DNA of 20,000 nt, from the NCBI GenBank assembly GCA_018398765.1, contig JAHBMJ010000304.1, forward strand, positions 1-20,000. Direction: 5' to 3'. This stretch comes from Chromera velia (Eukaryota > Sar > Chromeraceae). This document shows positions 1 to 8,662 of this stretch, piece by piece (position 1 is the first letter of the stretch; each line of letters begins with the position of its first letter). The position numbers and the translations under genes are program-made. Below the pieces are notes generated by a model that searched no databases, was not told the DNA's origin, and saw only the letters and a list, made by a program, of their open reading frames with translations.

Positions 1-578
1 TGCAAGGAAAGAAAAGTTTCATGTCAATGTTAAATGACAGTAAATGATTTGAAAAGTAAATTTTCTTCAGGACTAGATTTCTTTAAAGTTGAATGCATCT
101 ATAATTTATTTTTTATAAAAATGCACACAAATTAATGTCCAGGGTATGCGCAGCTGCGCGCGCGGCGATCGGTCTCGGGCATTCTCCGACGGGATTTCTC
201 GGGCTCTGCACCACTTTGGAGTCTGTTCAATGTCAGAGTATCTGTTGAGTCCATTTCTGTCGGATTGGGTTTCGTCATATGATCCATCTGTGACACGAGC
301 TCGTGTACAGATTTTCTGCTGGATCGAAGCCTTGTGGATCTGACGAGAATTAAACAGGTTTCTCGATTCTGTCATCGCACGCTACAGTTGTTCAGTCTGA
401 CATATGCGGTCTCCTTAGTTCCAGAGCCTGCATGAGGGGCAGCTCGGCGAAGATATTTGTATGCCGAAACCGTCATCCCGAACTTGACCCTCCCGATCGT
501 GACTGACTGCGTGGAATTGGCCGAATCTGGAACACACTTATTTAAGTGGGATTAACCGTTGGCTTTTGGACAGTGAAA
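1..578. other. Upstream non-coding region
   Basis: This stretch holds no open reading frame that looks like protein and no RNA gene I recognise. It starts AT-rich and becomes mixed in composition after about 140. It precedes the first candidate start codon (579) and may contain the promoter of that gene, but I see no convincing TATA box or other recognisable element. Confidence 0.4.
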
Positions 579-725
579 ATGAGCAGGTTTCACGAGGTGA
601 ATATTTCAGGAAGCCTGTCGGTGAAGAAGAGTCAGATTCCTCTTGGGAAGATTGACATCACCAAGACCGGTGGCATTGTTACTCTCTGCTTTTGTTCGAA
701 GACTGGGACCGCCTTTGCCTACATG
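579..725 (+). CDS. Candidate first exon of an unrecognised multi-exon gene
   Basis: An ATG at 579 opens a 49-codon reading frame starting MSRFHEVNISGSL that runs to a GT at 726-727 (GTCGGT). It ends in phase 0, and the next candidate exon (1435) also starts in phase 0 directly after a CAG, so the two join cleanly. The peptide mixes polar and short hydrophobic stretches and is not low-complexity, unlike the surrounding repeats. I recognise no domain. The donor is weak and the start codon was chosen only because it is the first ATG in the open frame. Transcript data could shift both ends. Confidence 0.4.
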
Positions 726-1261
726 GTCGGTCTGTGGCTTGGCTTGGTTTGGTTTGTGAAACCTCCTGACTGATATTCAGCGTGTTCAGCTGTTCCCTTT
801 TCTTGTTGGTCCTTCATGGTCTCTCCCACTTCTCTCCATTCCCTTGGTCCCTGCTCTCTGTCTTCGCGTTCCCATACGTCAACGTAGGTAAGCAAGAGTG
901 GGTCAGCTGGGAGAGAAGTGCACGGAATCGAATCCAAAAAAGGAATTAAGAGCTGTGGAGGCTAGTGTGGAGGAATAATTGATCTTCCCGTTGCCTTTTT
1001 TAATTTATGTTTTTTCCCCGTCTTGTTTTCACCGTCTCGTTCTCTATCTAGTTTCCCTTCTTTCGATTCCCTTTTTCTGACCCAGCCAGCGTACTGTGTG
1101 TGTATGCGTCTACGTGTGTCTGTGGGGGTGGGATAGACGAAAGAGAAAGGGGGACGGGAACAGCAGGGCTTTGGACTCTCGTGTCTGTTCTTCCTTCCTT
1201 CCTTCCTTCTTTCCTTCCTTCCTTCTTTCTTTCCTTCTTTCCTTCTTTCCTTCTTTCCTTC

Positions 1262-1292
<31 letters not shown>

Positions 1293-1434
1293 TTTTTTCT
1301 TTCTTTCTTTCCTTCTTTCCTTCCTTCCTTCCTTCCTTCCTTCCTTCTTTCCTTCCTTCCTTCCTTCCTTCCTTCCTGCCTGCCTGCCTGCCTGTGCACC
1401 GATTTCGCCCGGTTCTTCCTTCCTGTCTGTGCAG
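726..1434 (+). other. Putative intron with long pyrimidine repeat
   Basis: This segment begins GTCGGT and ends in a pyrimidine-rich stretch followed by GCAG. It contains the large CTTC/CTTT tract at 1189-1394. The frames on either side join in phase 0. Apparent long reading frames here on both strands, giving runs of Ser/Phe/Leu or Lys/Glu/Arg, are translations of the simple repeat and not proteins. Confidence 0.45.
1189..1394. repeat. (CTTC)n/(CTTT)n microsatellite
   Basis: About 200 bp of almost pure C/T on the + strand is built from CTTC and CTTT units, ending in four CCTG units. It lies in the putative intron 726-1434, on the sense strand of that gene. Confidence 0.95.
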
Positions 1435-1654
1435 CAATTTGTCCCGGAAGAATGCCAAGTCGTGGACGAGGATCCTCTCTTGACCCTGTGCTTTGACCGT
1501 CCAGTCACTCTGCATTTCAAAGCATCGCATGGAGATTTCAAGAGCAACACCAGAGTGTCGCAGGAGTCGTGGAGCTTCACTTTACATGAGCAGGATCCAA
1601 TCGAGAGAAAGAGGCGGACAGAAACAGAGGGGTTCCTCTCCAAAGCTGGCCTGG
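1435..1654 (+). CDS. Candidate internal exon, unrecognised protein
   Basis: An open frame of 73 codons follows a GCAG acceptor and ends at a strong donor GTAAGG (1655). It carries a mixed, protein-like composition (for example DEDPLLTLCFDRPVTLHFKA, then charged residues near the end). The alternating hydrophobic residues suggest beta strands, but I cannot name a domain. It ends in phase 1. Its clear contrast with the flanking pyrimidine repeats, together with good splice sites at both ends, makes it the best-supported exon of this gene. Confidence 0.55.
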
Positions 1655-1696
1655 GTAAGGCAAGCCACAAGCATAGACAGATGGATGCGTGCTTTC

Positions 1697-1866
1697 TCTC
1701 TCCCTCTCTCTCTCCCTCCCGCTCCCCCCCGCCCCCTCCCCCCCCTCTCTCTTTCCTCTCTTTCTTTCTCTCTCCCTCTTTCTGCCGTGCGTCGCTCTCT
1801 CATTCGTTCCTGCTCTTTCCTTCCCTTCCTTCCCTCCCTGCCTCCCTTCCTTCTCTTCCTTCTTTC
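1697..1866. repeat. Pyrimidine-rich low-complexity tract
   Basis: A CT-rich stretch with CTCTCT, poly-C and CCTT units lies just downstream of the strong donor at 1655, in the predicted intron. It is again pyrimidine-rich on the sense strand. Confidence 0.85.
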
Positions 1867-2137
1867 CTGTGCGTCTTTACTTCTAATTCGTTGTGTGTGT
1901 TGCCTCTCAATGGTCCTCTCGCATGTTGTGGTGCTCTTTGTCCCATTTTCCGCCCTAGCTGTGCATTCTTCTTCTGCATCCCTGCATTGGTCTGGCACTT
2001 CTGTTTGCATGCTCTCTCTGTCTTTTTCTTTTTCTTTCCTTTTTTGCCCTCCCTGGCTCTACGCTGCCGCTGCGCTGTTTGATGATGTTTTTCATCCCTC
2101 GTTCTTTTTTTGTGTCTGTCTGAATTTCGTCCAAGAG

Positions 2138-2298
2138 GACTCGCAGGAGTGCCGAGACGAAAGAAACCTGAAGGACTCTCTGGGAGACCTGGAGGTGCAG
2201 ATCCTTTTCGTTCAGGCAATTGTACACTTGCATTTTCAGTTCCAGGCTCAGCCCTTGCCTGGATGAACCCTTTTCTAAAGAACCCCCTGATGCGTGCT
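2138..2298 (+). CDS. Tentative third exon of the left gene
   Basis: Acceptor AGs at 2134-2135 and 2136-2137 follow a T-rich tract. Using the second keeps phase 1 with the exon ending at 1654 and gives an open frame that includes PRRKKPEGLSGRPGG and ends with FLKNPLMRA. A GTCAGT donor at 2299 closes it in phase 0. Using the first AG instead gives a different frame (EDSQECRDERN...) that stops at 2264-2266. Both are possible and I cannot choose between them from sequence alone. The product is unrecognised. Confidence 0.3.
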
Positions 2299-2402
2299 GT
2301 CAGTAAAGGTGCACATGGGCAGCCGCAGAGGCCCGCCCGGGTCCCCCCCAACCGGTCGGTGCCACTCCCTTAAGGAAACAGCAGGGGAAGGGAACAGCTG
2401 GC

Positions 2403-2441
2403 GTGCAGCAGCAGCAGCAGCAGGCCACCAGCAGCAGTCTG
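2403..2441 (+). repeat. AGC/CAG trinucleotide-rich run
   Basis: Six consecutive CAG triplets start at 2406 and are followed by further AGC triplets. Depending on frame it would encode Gln, Ser or Ala. Its frame is not fixed by any gene model I can support. Confidence 0.7.
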
Positions 2442-2670
2442 GAGTCACAAACCGCCGGGGGGGGTTAACAGCAGTTTTGGGCATGCTGAGCCTTGGAAGA
2501 TGAAGGGGAATGGAGGGCCGAGGGGGGACTCTGGGGCGTCTCGATGGCAGGAGGCCAAAAGGAAAGACACAGCAGCAGAGAGTGAACAGAAGAAGGGGGG
2601 GGGTGTCTCGATGCACTGCTTTGATTCAAAGGCGCGAACGTCAGTCTTTCTGTCTCCTTCAGCCCATCTG

Positions 2671-2718
2671 GTGTGTGTGTGTGTGTGCGTGTGCGTGTGC
2701 GTGTGTGTGTGTATGTGT
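2671..2718. repeat. (GT)n microsatellite
   Basis: About 48 bp of alternating GT with a few GC interruptions, ending GTATGTG. It lies in the probable intron before the cysteine-rich candidate exon at 2883. Confidence 0.95.
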
Positions 2719-2882
2719 TGGTCTTCTCGACTCGAATTGATCTTCAATTTGGCCTGTGGTTGGTTGGCTGATATCGTTTCCCTTTGGGATTCCATCCGGA
2801 TCTGTTCCCTTTGCTCCATTCCTAGCTGGATAAATGTGCTGGGACGGCTGTGTTTTTTGCCGTCTCCTCCCCTCCTTTACAG

Positions 2883-3105
2883 CCCCACCTTGCCCTGATA
2901 AATTGCCGTCTGTGCATCCCCCCTTGTCAATCATGCGGTGGTTCCTGCATGCCTCGCTCATGCCACAACGAGGGGCTGACCGGCTGGCTGTGTTTTTTGT
3001 CTCTCTCTCTCCCTCATCCACCCCCTGCCTACGGGAATTTCTGCATGGAGCACAACATTCGCCTCCAGACCTGCCTGGCTCTCCACTGCTGTGCCCTCCT
3101 TCAAG
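2883..3105 (+). CDS. Cysteine-rich candidate exon
   Basis: A pyrimidine tract ending TTTACAG (2876-2882) is a good acceptor. The frame that starts directly after it carries a dense cysteine cluster, CRLCIPPCQSCGGSCMPRSC followed by H, then further on FCMEHNIRLQTC. The spacing C-x2-C-x3-C-x2-C-x3-C-x4-C-H suggests metal binding, but it matches no zinc-finger family I can name. Phase 0 is compatible with the tentative exon ending at 2298. The frame stays open to 3359. Near 3104 another frame (beginning RTPFPVEKRKPPP) looks equally protein-like, so the 3' end given here is arbitrary. Confidence 0.3.
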
Positions 3106-3915
3106 CGCACCCCTTTCCCTGTCGAGAAACGGAAACCTCCCCCCAACCCGAACTCCCACTCTCACGCCAAGTGCGAACAGTGGGGGCTATCCTCGGGGAG
3201 ACAGGAGGAAGGGACGCTGTCGTCGCACGCCAACAAAGGGTCCTCCTCTGTCTCGTCCGAAGGGGGAGGGGGAGGCGGGATTCTCCGACAGGAGAGGGAA
3301 GTTCCGTTCCTCCCGAGTCATGGGGGGAATGGGGAGAAGAGAAGGACCATGGAAGTTGAGTCAGACACGGGGGGGGGGAATCGTCAGACTCCTCCGCTGG
3401 GTCCGCTTTCACCCAAAAGTCTCTTTTCTCAAGGGTCAGTTGGTTGGTTGGTTTGGCGGCAGAAAGAAAAATGAAGGGAAGCCAAGGGTTGTTGATCGAG
3501 AGTGCATGCTGTTACTTCTTCGCAATCCTTCCTCCGTAGCATCTGTTCTTTTCTCTCTGTAATTCCTTCTCATCTGGCGCACTTTCTCTTCTTCCTCATT
3601 CCATCCTCTAACTTCGCAATTTCTTTTTGTCGTTCTGTTTTCATTCTGCAGTAACATCTGACCATCTATCCGTATTCAATTTCCATGCAGAGAATACATG
3701 CAGCTGCTGCCAATGGTTTTTGCCGGCTCCCCTCTACTCTCCTCTGCCCCATCAAAGGAGAGGGAGGATCGTGTGTGTAATCCTCTGAATCCCTTGTTTT
3801 TTTTTCATGAGCAGCGCCCGCCCGAATGAGTGTGCGGGTGAAGTCTGAAGAAAGTAACGATCATGTGTCATGCGCTATCGATCGACAAAAGTAATTAATA
3901 GACAATCACGCGCTG
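3106..3915 (+). other. Unresolved 3' part of left gene and intergenic DNA
   Basis: The first 350 bases contain open frames rich in Gly, Ser, Arg and Lys that could be a final low-complexity exon; one runs to a stop at about 3474. Beyond that I see no coding signal, only T-rich and mixed non-coding DNA. A pyrimidine-rich stretch ending CTGCAG near 3652 and another ending TGCAG near 3932 look like splice acceptors, so part of this may be a 5' intron of the ankyrin gene that follows. Confidence 0.3.
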
Positions 3916-5547
3916 ATGCTGCCTGCCTGCAGGGATATGTTCGAATCGGCAGGCGACGGAGAGAGACCCCGACAGTCCGACGAAGGAGAGGAGGACGAAG
4001 AAGCATTCGAGTGGGAGGAGGAGGAGGGGGGGGAGGAGGAGGAGCCTCCGTGGAAGACGAAAATGATCAAGCGCTACTTCGGTCCACGTGAGTCTGTCCG
4101 TGTCCGTGAGGACCCTCCGATCGTTCTCTGTGCGATGCGAGGCGATCTAGGGGGTGTGAGGCGTTGTGTAGAGGAGGGGGGGGACATAGAAGCGTGTGGT
4201 TTATGGACCGAGACGGAAATGTCAGCGGTAATCAATGAGTATACATGGAGAAAAGACACAGCTCTCGTGGCTGCGTGCCGATTCGGTCACCCGTCGGTCG
4301 TCTCCTTTCTTCTCGTGAAGGTGCAGACCTGCATCCAAAGTCCTCTCTCAGCTGTGACGGCCACGACACAGCCCTCTCGATTGCGAAGAAAAAAGGACAC
4401 GCCGAGTGCGTGCGTCTCCTTGAGGCTGCGCTGTTCAGAGAACAGAGTGAGAAGGCAGCGAAGGTCTTGCAGGACCATTTCAGACAAACCACAGAAGCAA
4501 AAGGGGAGGGAGGGGAGAGAGCCAGCTCTCAGACTAGGAAACAGAAGGAGGAAAACAAAGAGAATGATCATCAAGAGAACGCTGCAACTTCCCACCCCCT
4601 TGCATTCCCTCAATGTGGGGGGGCGTTTGCTGAGATGTCGACAAAGAAAGGAGGGAAAACAGAGTTCTCGTCACACACTCAGCAGCAGGCTGACCCTGCA
4701 TCTGCTTGTGTGTGGTATCTGAGCGGCATGCATTCCGTTGATGCTCTGAAACTCCGTCCGATTCCGTCTCCGACCGTCTGTGAATTTCAGAAAGGTCACC
4801 TCCTCTCCCATGCCACCGACGTTCTTGCCGATTTGGGCAAAATGTGTCTCGGGGGAAAGGGGACGGCACGCAAACCCCGAGAGGGGGCTCTGTGGCTCTT
4901 CCGGGCTTTGAACCTAAATGCCTCGCGTATGCCCGGGGACCTAGTTTCCGCCCGTTGCTACTACAAGAAGAGTCTGGGCGTGCGCCCGTTTGAGAAACTT
5001 CTTGGCCGACTCAGACGAGTGTGCTTCTCCTCTCACGGGAGGGGGGGGCTGCAGAATTCTGCAGTGAGGGTTGACGAGAAGGTTTGGGCGTCAATGGAAG
5101 ACTTTTCAGCCGAAAGGCAGAGGGGGGAAAGGGTGGATGATGAGGAAAGCAGGCTGATACGGGAAGAGAAACGTCGGAGAAGAGAAGAGGGCCGCAGAGA
5201 AAGGGAAGAAGAACAGCGTCGTTACGGTATGGAGAGAGAGCGGCTTTCTCAGGAATACAGAAAAGCAAGGGAAGAGGAGAGAGAGCGGGTTTCTCAGGAA
5301 AACAGAAGAGCAAGGGAAGAGGAGAGAGAACGATTTCTCAGGAATACAGAAACGTAAGGGAGGAGGAGATTAAACGCTGCCGCATGCTTCGCCCTGGCCC
5401 TGTGCAAAGACTTCACACGGGGGTCTGCACAGACCTCCGGCGGCACCAGAAAGACTTCTGCACCTACATGCACCCAGAGACGTCCACAGAGGGACAGGAA
5501 GGCCTTCCCCCTTACTGCAAGTACATGGCAGAGACAGGAACATGCCC
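3916..5547 (+). CDS. Exon: ankyrin repeats, coiled coil and first CCCH half
   Basis: The coding signal moves between frames inside this segment. Codons begin at positions such as 3916 and 4291 up to about 4320, then at 4353 and onward to a TAA at 5355. They then shift to the frame starting 5357, which reads into CTDLRRHQKDFCTYMHPE and CKYMAETGTCP. The exon ends with two bases of a Pro codon before GTCAGT at 5548. The start could equally be a splice acceptor at 3932. No alternative intron explains all of the shifts. Confidence 0.5.
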
Positions 5548-6164
5548 GTCAGTCAGTCAGTCTGCAGGGGCTCTGCAGAGACTCAACTTGAATTCGACCT
5601 GCTGACCTGTCTTCCCATCTCCCTGCCTGCCTTTCTTTCTCGCCTCCTTTCTTTTCTTCCTTCCTTCCTTCCTTCCTTCCTTTTGGCCTTGCATGTACAT
5701 CCAATCCAATTCAGTTTCAGGGGTCAACTTTTCTTTCCTACCGACCGATTGAATGAACAATCATTCGAATGCGGACCTACCGTTAGTCTACACGGACTGC
5801 TTCATATGATTGACTCCCCACTTGTTCCTTGAGGAACTTCCTAGTGCTGAACGAACTTACTCGGCGCACGCGTGTGTGTGTGTGTGTGTGTGTGCATGCA
5901 CTCGCTCGCTCTTTGGATGATCGAATGAATGAAGAAGACACCACGAGTGTGTGTGTTCTGTAATGTCCTCCTGCATGGCACCCCAGCAGCTTCATTCCGA
6001 GCTTATCGTTCCACCGACCGTCCACGTCATTGCATGCGTGCGCGTGCAGATTCGGCGACCGGTGTCTGTTCAACCACCTGCCCTCGAGGTTTCAAAGTTT
6101 GGGACTCGGCGAGTGGACAGGCGGGGGCACGGGGGGGAAGAGAAAGAGGGGGCAGGAGAGATAA
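3916..6164 (+). CDS. Ankyrin-repeat, coiled-coil, CCCH zinc-finger protein (frame-interrupted)
   Basis: The order of domains is clear even though the frame is broken. An acidic N-terminus (about 3937-4060) is followed by three ankyrin-like units: PPIVLCAMRGDLGGVRRCVE, then DTALVAACRFGHPSVVSFLL, then DTALSIAKKKGHAECVRLL. A linker and an unknown region of about 130 residues follow (4730-5080), then an Arg/Glu coiled coil (5130-5365) and CCCH zinc fingers (about 5375-6085). Ankyrin repeats bind proteins and CCCH fingers commonly bind RNA, so an RNA-associated scaffold role is inferred. An intron at 5548-6049 splits the last finger; the TAA at 6162 ends the frame. Single-base frame changes are needed near 4320 and 5333, and probably around 5388 and 5420. 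It is either a decaying gene or contains sequence errors. An alternative start is ATG 3937, just after a possible CAG acceptor at 3932. Confidence 0.6.
5232..5365 (+). repeat. 45-bp in-frame coding tandem repeat
   Basis: Three head-to-tail copies start at 5232, 5277 and 5322, encoding ERERLSQEYRKAREE, ERERVSQENRRAREE and a third diverged copy. The first two are 45 bp and keep frame. The third is 44 bp, lacking one base around 5333 where the others read CGGSTTTCT. That shifts the frame and brings in the TAA at 5355. Confidence 0.85.
5656..5683. repeat. (CCTT)n microsatellite
   Basis: A short run of CTTC units within the CCCH-splitting intron, again pyrimidine-rich on the sense strand. Confidence 0.9.
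5872..5894. repeat. (GT)n microsatellite
   Basis: About 11 GT units within the intron 5548-6049. Confidence 0.95.
6050..6164 (+). CDS. Last exon of ankyrin/CCCH gene
   Basis: This exon starts after CAG at 6049 and completes the CCCH motif with PFGDRCLFNHLP. It continues into a short Gly/Arg/Lys-rich tail (WTGGGTGGKRKRGQER) and ends at TAA 6162-6164. The basic tail would suit RNA binding or nuclear localisation, but that is inference. Confidence 0.65.
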
Positions 6165-6761
6165 TTAATGTGTGTCTGCATGAGGTCTTTGGGCTCTATT
6201 TAACTTCTTTGTTTCCCGGCGCCTTCTTGAGCCCCCCCCCCCCTACATGTCATCGCAATGTGCGTGCTTCTATTTGTGTGTGTGGAGGAAGACAGAAGGG
6301 GGGGACAGGAGAGGGGAAAGAAAGTGCGGAACATGATAGCTCGGTTGAGGCCATAATTTTGTCCTTCATCACTCACTTGATTCCGTCAGTCAAAATATTT
6401 GTATCGCATCGAAATATTTGTATCGACAATGGATGGACTCATCAATGGTCTCTCTCGTGCGTGCATCTTTCTTTCATGGTTTTGGTGTGCGATCGTCCAA
6501 GCTCTGTTTTTCGTTGAGGAAAAGAGGAGAGACGTGAATTTTTTCAAAAGCCGGCAGGGCGGGGGGCAAGAGGAAGAAAGGCGATGCGGGAGGCAGGAAG
6601 GTAAAGGATCATAAATTCTGCATGGAGACCCGAAGCATTCAGAGCGTAAATGGTCGTTTGTTTGGCTTTTCAATCCTCTTCTCATTCCACGAGTTGCCGG
6701 CCTCCCTAGCATTTCTCGCGCGTCTGTCCGCTTTATCTTTTTCGTTCCTTAGGCCTTTCTG

Positions 6762-6958
6762 CCTTCTTTCCTTCCTTCCTTCCTTCCTTCCTTACTTCCC
6801 TACTTCCTTCCCTTCCTTTCCTTCGAACCTTCCTTTCCTTCCATCTCGTTACTTCTTTCTTACTCTATTCCTTCCTTCCTTCCTGTCTTTCTTCCTTTTT
6901 TTTTTTCTTTCTTTCTTTCGTTCCTTCCATTCTTTCTTTCTTTCTTTCTTTCGCGCGC
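6762..6958. repeat. Pyrimidine (CTTC/CTTT) tract
   Basis: About 200 bp of CTTC, CTTT and T-rich units on the + strand, ending TTTCGCGCGCTCGCTCGC. It resembles the tract at 1189-1394, which lies in a putative intron. Here no flanking exon could be found. Confidence 0.9.
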
Positions 6959-7053
6959 TCGCTCGCTTTGCATCCTTCGTGGCGTGAAGCATTTGACAGA
7001 ACTTCGCTTATTCCAGGTGAGAAAGGGATAGCTTGCATTGTTTATCGCAGCTC

Positions 7054-7090
7054 TGTGTGTGTGTGTGTGTGTGTGCGCGCGCGCGCGCGT
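7054..7090. repeat. (GT)n(GC)n alternating tract
   Basis: About 11 GT units run directly into about 8 GC units without interruption. Alternating purine-pyrimidine runs of this kind are known to favour Z-DNA. Confidence 0.95.
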
Positions 7091-7409
7091 CTTTTTCTCC
7101 TGTTTTGTGCATCAAATTTGTCAAGTGCATATTAGAAAATGACTGAAATTGGATGGACATCGCATTTTTTTGTCTGTATCAGAGTAAGGACAAGAGGAAG
7201 AAAGAATATGAAAGATACATGCATCCAACTTGTATCGACTCGTGACTGCATGTCGTTCTGTACTCCTCTGACCCCGAAATCAGACAGAGTGCAGACTCTT
7301 TAGTTAGCTAGTCAGAAGAGAGTCGAATCCCTAGAGTAGCGAGTAGCTAGAGTGAACCTCACCGACCTGCAGTTGGACAGCACAAACAGTTGGCGCGCAC
7401 GCGTGCTGA

Positions 7410-7664
7410 GTGCGAAACACTGGCAACGGGGTCAGACGGATGAGGTTTTCTCCCTTTTTGGGAAGTGGTTCGCGGAATGGGGACAAAGCCAAGCCAGGCT
7501 ACCGTTTTTGCCCGTCTCTTCAGCCGTCTCCGTCATTCTACCACCGTCTGCCTCAAAACAGGCAGGCTAGAAGGAGCTTTGGGGCGAGATATGAAGGTGA
7601 AAGGGCGCAACCTAACCTAGCCTATCAGAATGAAGGTTCTCTGGCTCTTCTTTCTTCTGATTGA
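7410..7664 (+). other. Weak open frame, possible exon or element remnant
   Basis: An 84-codon open frame has a mixed, non-repetitive composition (KAKPGYRFCPSLQPSP, then ARYEGERAQPNLAYQNEG). It has no recognisable domain and no clear splice sites. Another frame (7352-7570) overlaps it. It sits in DNA of moderate GC content just before the AT-rich block and could be a degraded transposon gene. I would not count it as a gene. Confidence 0.15.
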
Positions 7665-8178
7665 GCTAGATTTCGGCAGAAAGAGGACAAGACCACGCGT
7701 TCTGTGTGATGATGTAAGACCACTCTGCCTTGCCGCGGGAATTCAGTGAGTGGCCGTCACGGGAAAGCCGTTCTTGCCTGTGTTATCTTCCTTCGTGGGA
7801 GAGGACTGCCCTAGCAGTGTGTCCAGCTGCGTATTGAACCAGCCGAACGTTAGACGCTCGTTTATGGGCCGATAGCGATGGTGAATGATGATGATGATGA
7901 GAGTGAACTAGAAGAAGCTAGAGTGATGAGTGAAGTTGACAGTAAGGGTTGTTAGTCCGAAGGTAGCTGTGAGCGCAGTTGCCCAAAGTACCAGAGTGGT
8001 TGAATGGAGTGAATAAATTTCGCTAAGTCAGAAGTCGATCCGAAATCAGGAATTCTGTGTGTGTTTTTGGGTGGTCAATTGGCTGACGATTTTGATGATT
8101 TTGTTTGTGGACGCATGTGGAACTTTCCACAATTCGATTCCACATGTTAATTTTGTGTCATGTTTCATTTCGGTTGTT
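7665..8178. other. Non-coding DNA leading into AT-rich block
   Basis: No supported gene. It includes the left copy of a 55-bp direct repeat (7842-7896) and a GATGAT-rich stretch. The composition becomes AT-rich after about 8040. Confidence 0.4.
7842..7896 (+). repeat. Left copy of diverged 55-bp direct repeat
   Basis: This segment reads GCCGAACGTTAGACGC, then GGGCCGATAGCGATGG, then ATGATGAT. It matches 11420-11474 in the same order and orientation with scattered substitutions (roughly three-quarters identical by eye). The two copies bracket the AT-rich island. Confidence 0.7.
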
Positions 8179-8269
8179 TGTGGAACTTCTGTGTGGAACT
8201 TTCATGTGGAACTCTCCTGTGGAATCCTAGTGTGCAACTCTCTTGTGGAATCCTAGTGTGGAACTTCAG
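8179..8269 (+). repeat. 13-bp tandem array, seven copies
   Basis: Seven consecutive 13-mers follow the pattern TGTGGAAYYYYNN, for example TGTGGAACTTCTG, TGTGGAACTTTCA and TGTGGAATCCTAG (the last occurs twice). Related pieces lie on both sides in both orientations: GTGGAACTTTCCAC near 8118 and TTCCACAATGTGGAAC near 8295. Confidence 0.9.
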
Positions 8270-8662
8270 ATCCATAATATAATTCCTAATAATTCCACAA
8301 TGTGGAACTTTCCATACGTACTATGTTTATACGGCCCTATAGGTTCGAAGTCTGAGTCTATGTTTAAGGCATTCACCCACATGCCGTCTGGCTGTCTCAG
8401 ATAGCATGAATGATTTACTTCTTTTCCTTTTGTCCATTCAATCTACTACCATCACTTCTCTTTACTATGTTCCTATCATTCTTCAATTAGTTCAACATGA
8501 CAATGTAATTAATGTAAGTTATTATGTAATATATAAATCAGTAATATTTAATATTTTTAAGTTTATTTATCAGATTGTTGGTTAGCCGAATTCATAAAAA
8601 AGCCATTAAGCTAGTCAAAAGCTAGGTCAAAAGGTTCACAGATTAAAAAAATGGCTTTAAAA

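Larger units (their letters stand above)
5548..6049 (+). other. Intron splitting a CCCH zinc finger
   Basis: The intron begins GTCAGTCAG and ends GCGTGCAG. Removing it joins TGC CC to A TTC GGC, giving CKYMAETGTCPFGDRCLFNH. The result is a perfect C-x8-C-x5-C-x3-H zinc finger, which neither side forms alone. It contains a (CCTT)n tract and a (GT)n tract. Confidence 0.85.
6165..7351. other. Intergenic region downstream of ankyrin/CCCH gene
   Basis: I see no convincing gene. The stretch contains poly-C (6234-6242), a close direct repeat of AAATATTTGTATCG (about 6398 and 6411), a long pyrimidine tract (6762-6958) and an alternating GT/GC tract (7054-7090). A small + frame from ATG 6429 (MDGLINGLSRACIFLSWFWC, 61 residues, one hydrophobic stretch) is too weak to call. 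Confidence 0.5.

Noticed and set aside
962-1670. Long - strand frames rich in Lys, Glu, Gly and Arg, and + strand frames rich in Ser, Phe and Leu
   Set aside because: These are translations of the CTTC/CTTT microsatellite in several frames; the tract lies in a putative intron.
4317-4345. Programmed ribosomal frameshift or a 20-base mini-intron (4321-4340) in the ankyrin gene
   Set aside because: No slippery heptamer is present at either shift. A 20-base GT...AG removal restores frame but deletes the conserved GADLH ankyrin piece, so a missing base is simpler.
5354-5409. A 56-base intron from GTAAGG to GCAAAG that would also restore frame
   Set aside because: It is in phase, but it removes EEEIKRC, which continues the coiled-coil register, and CKDF. 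It remains a less likely alternative to a missing base.
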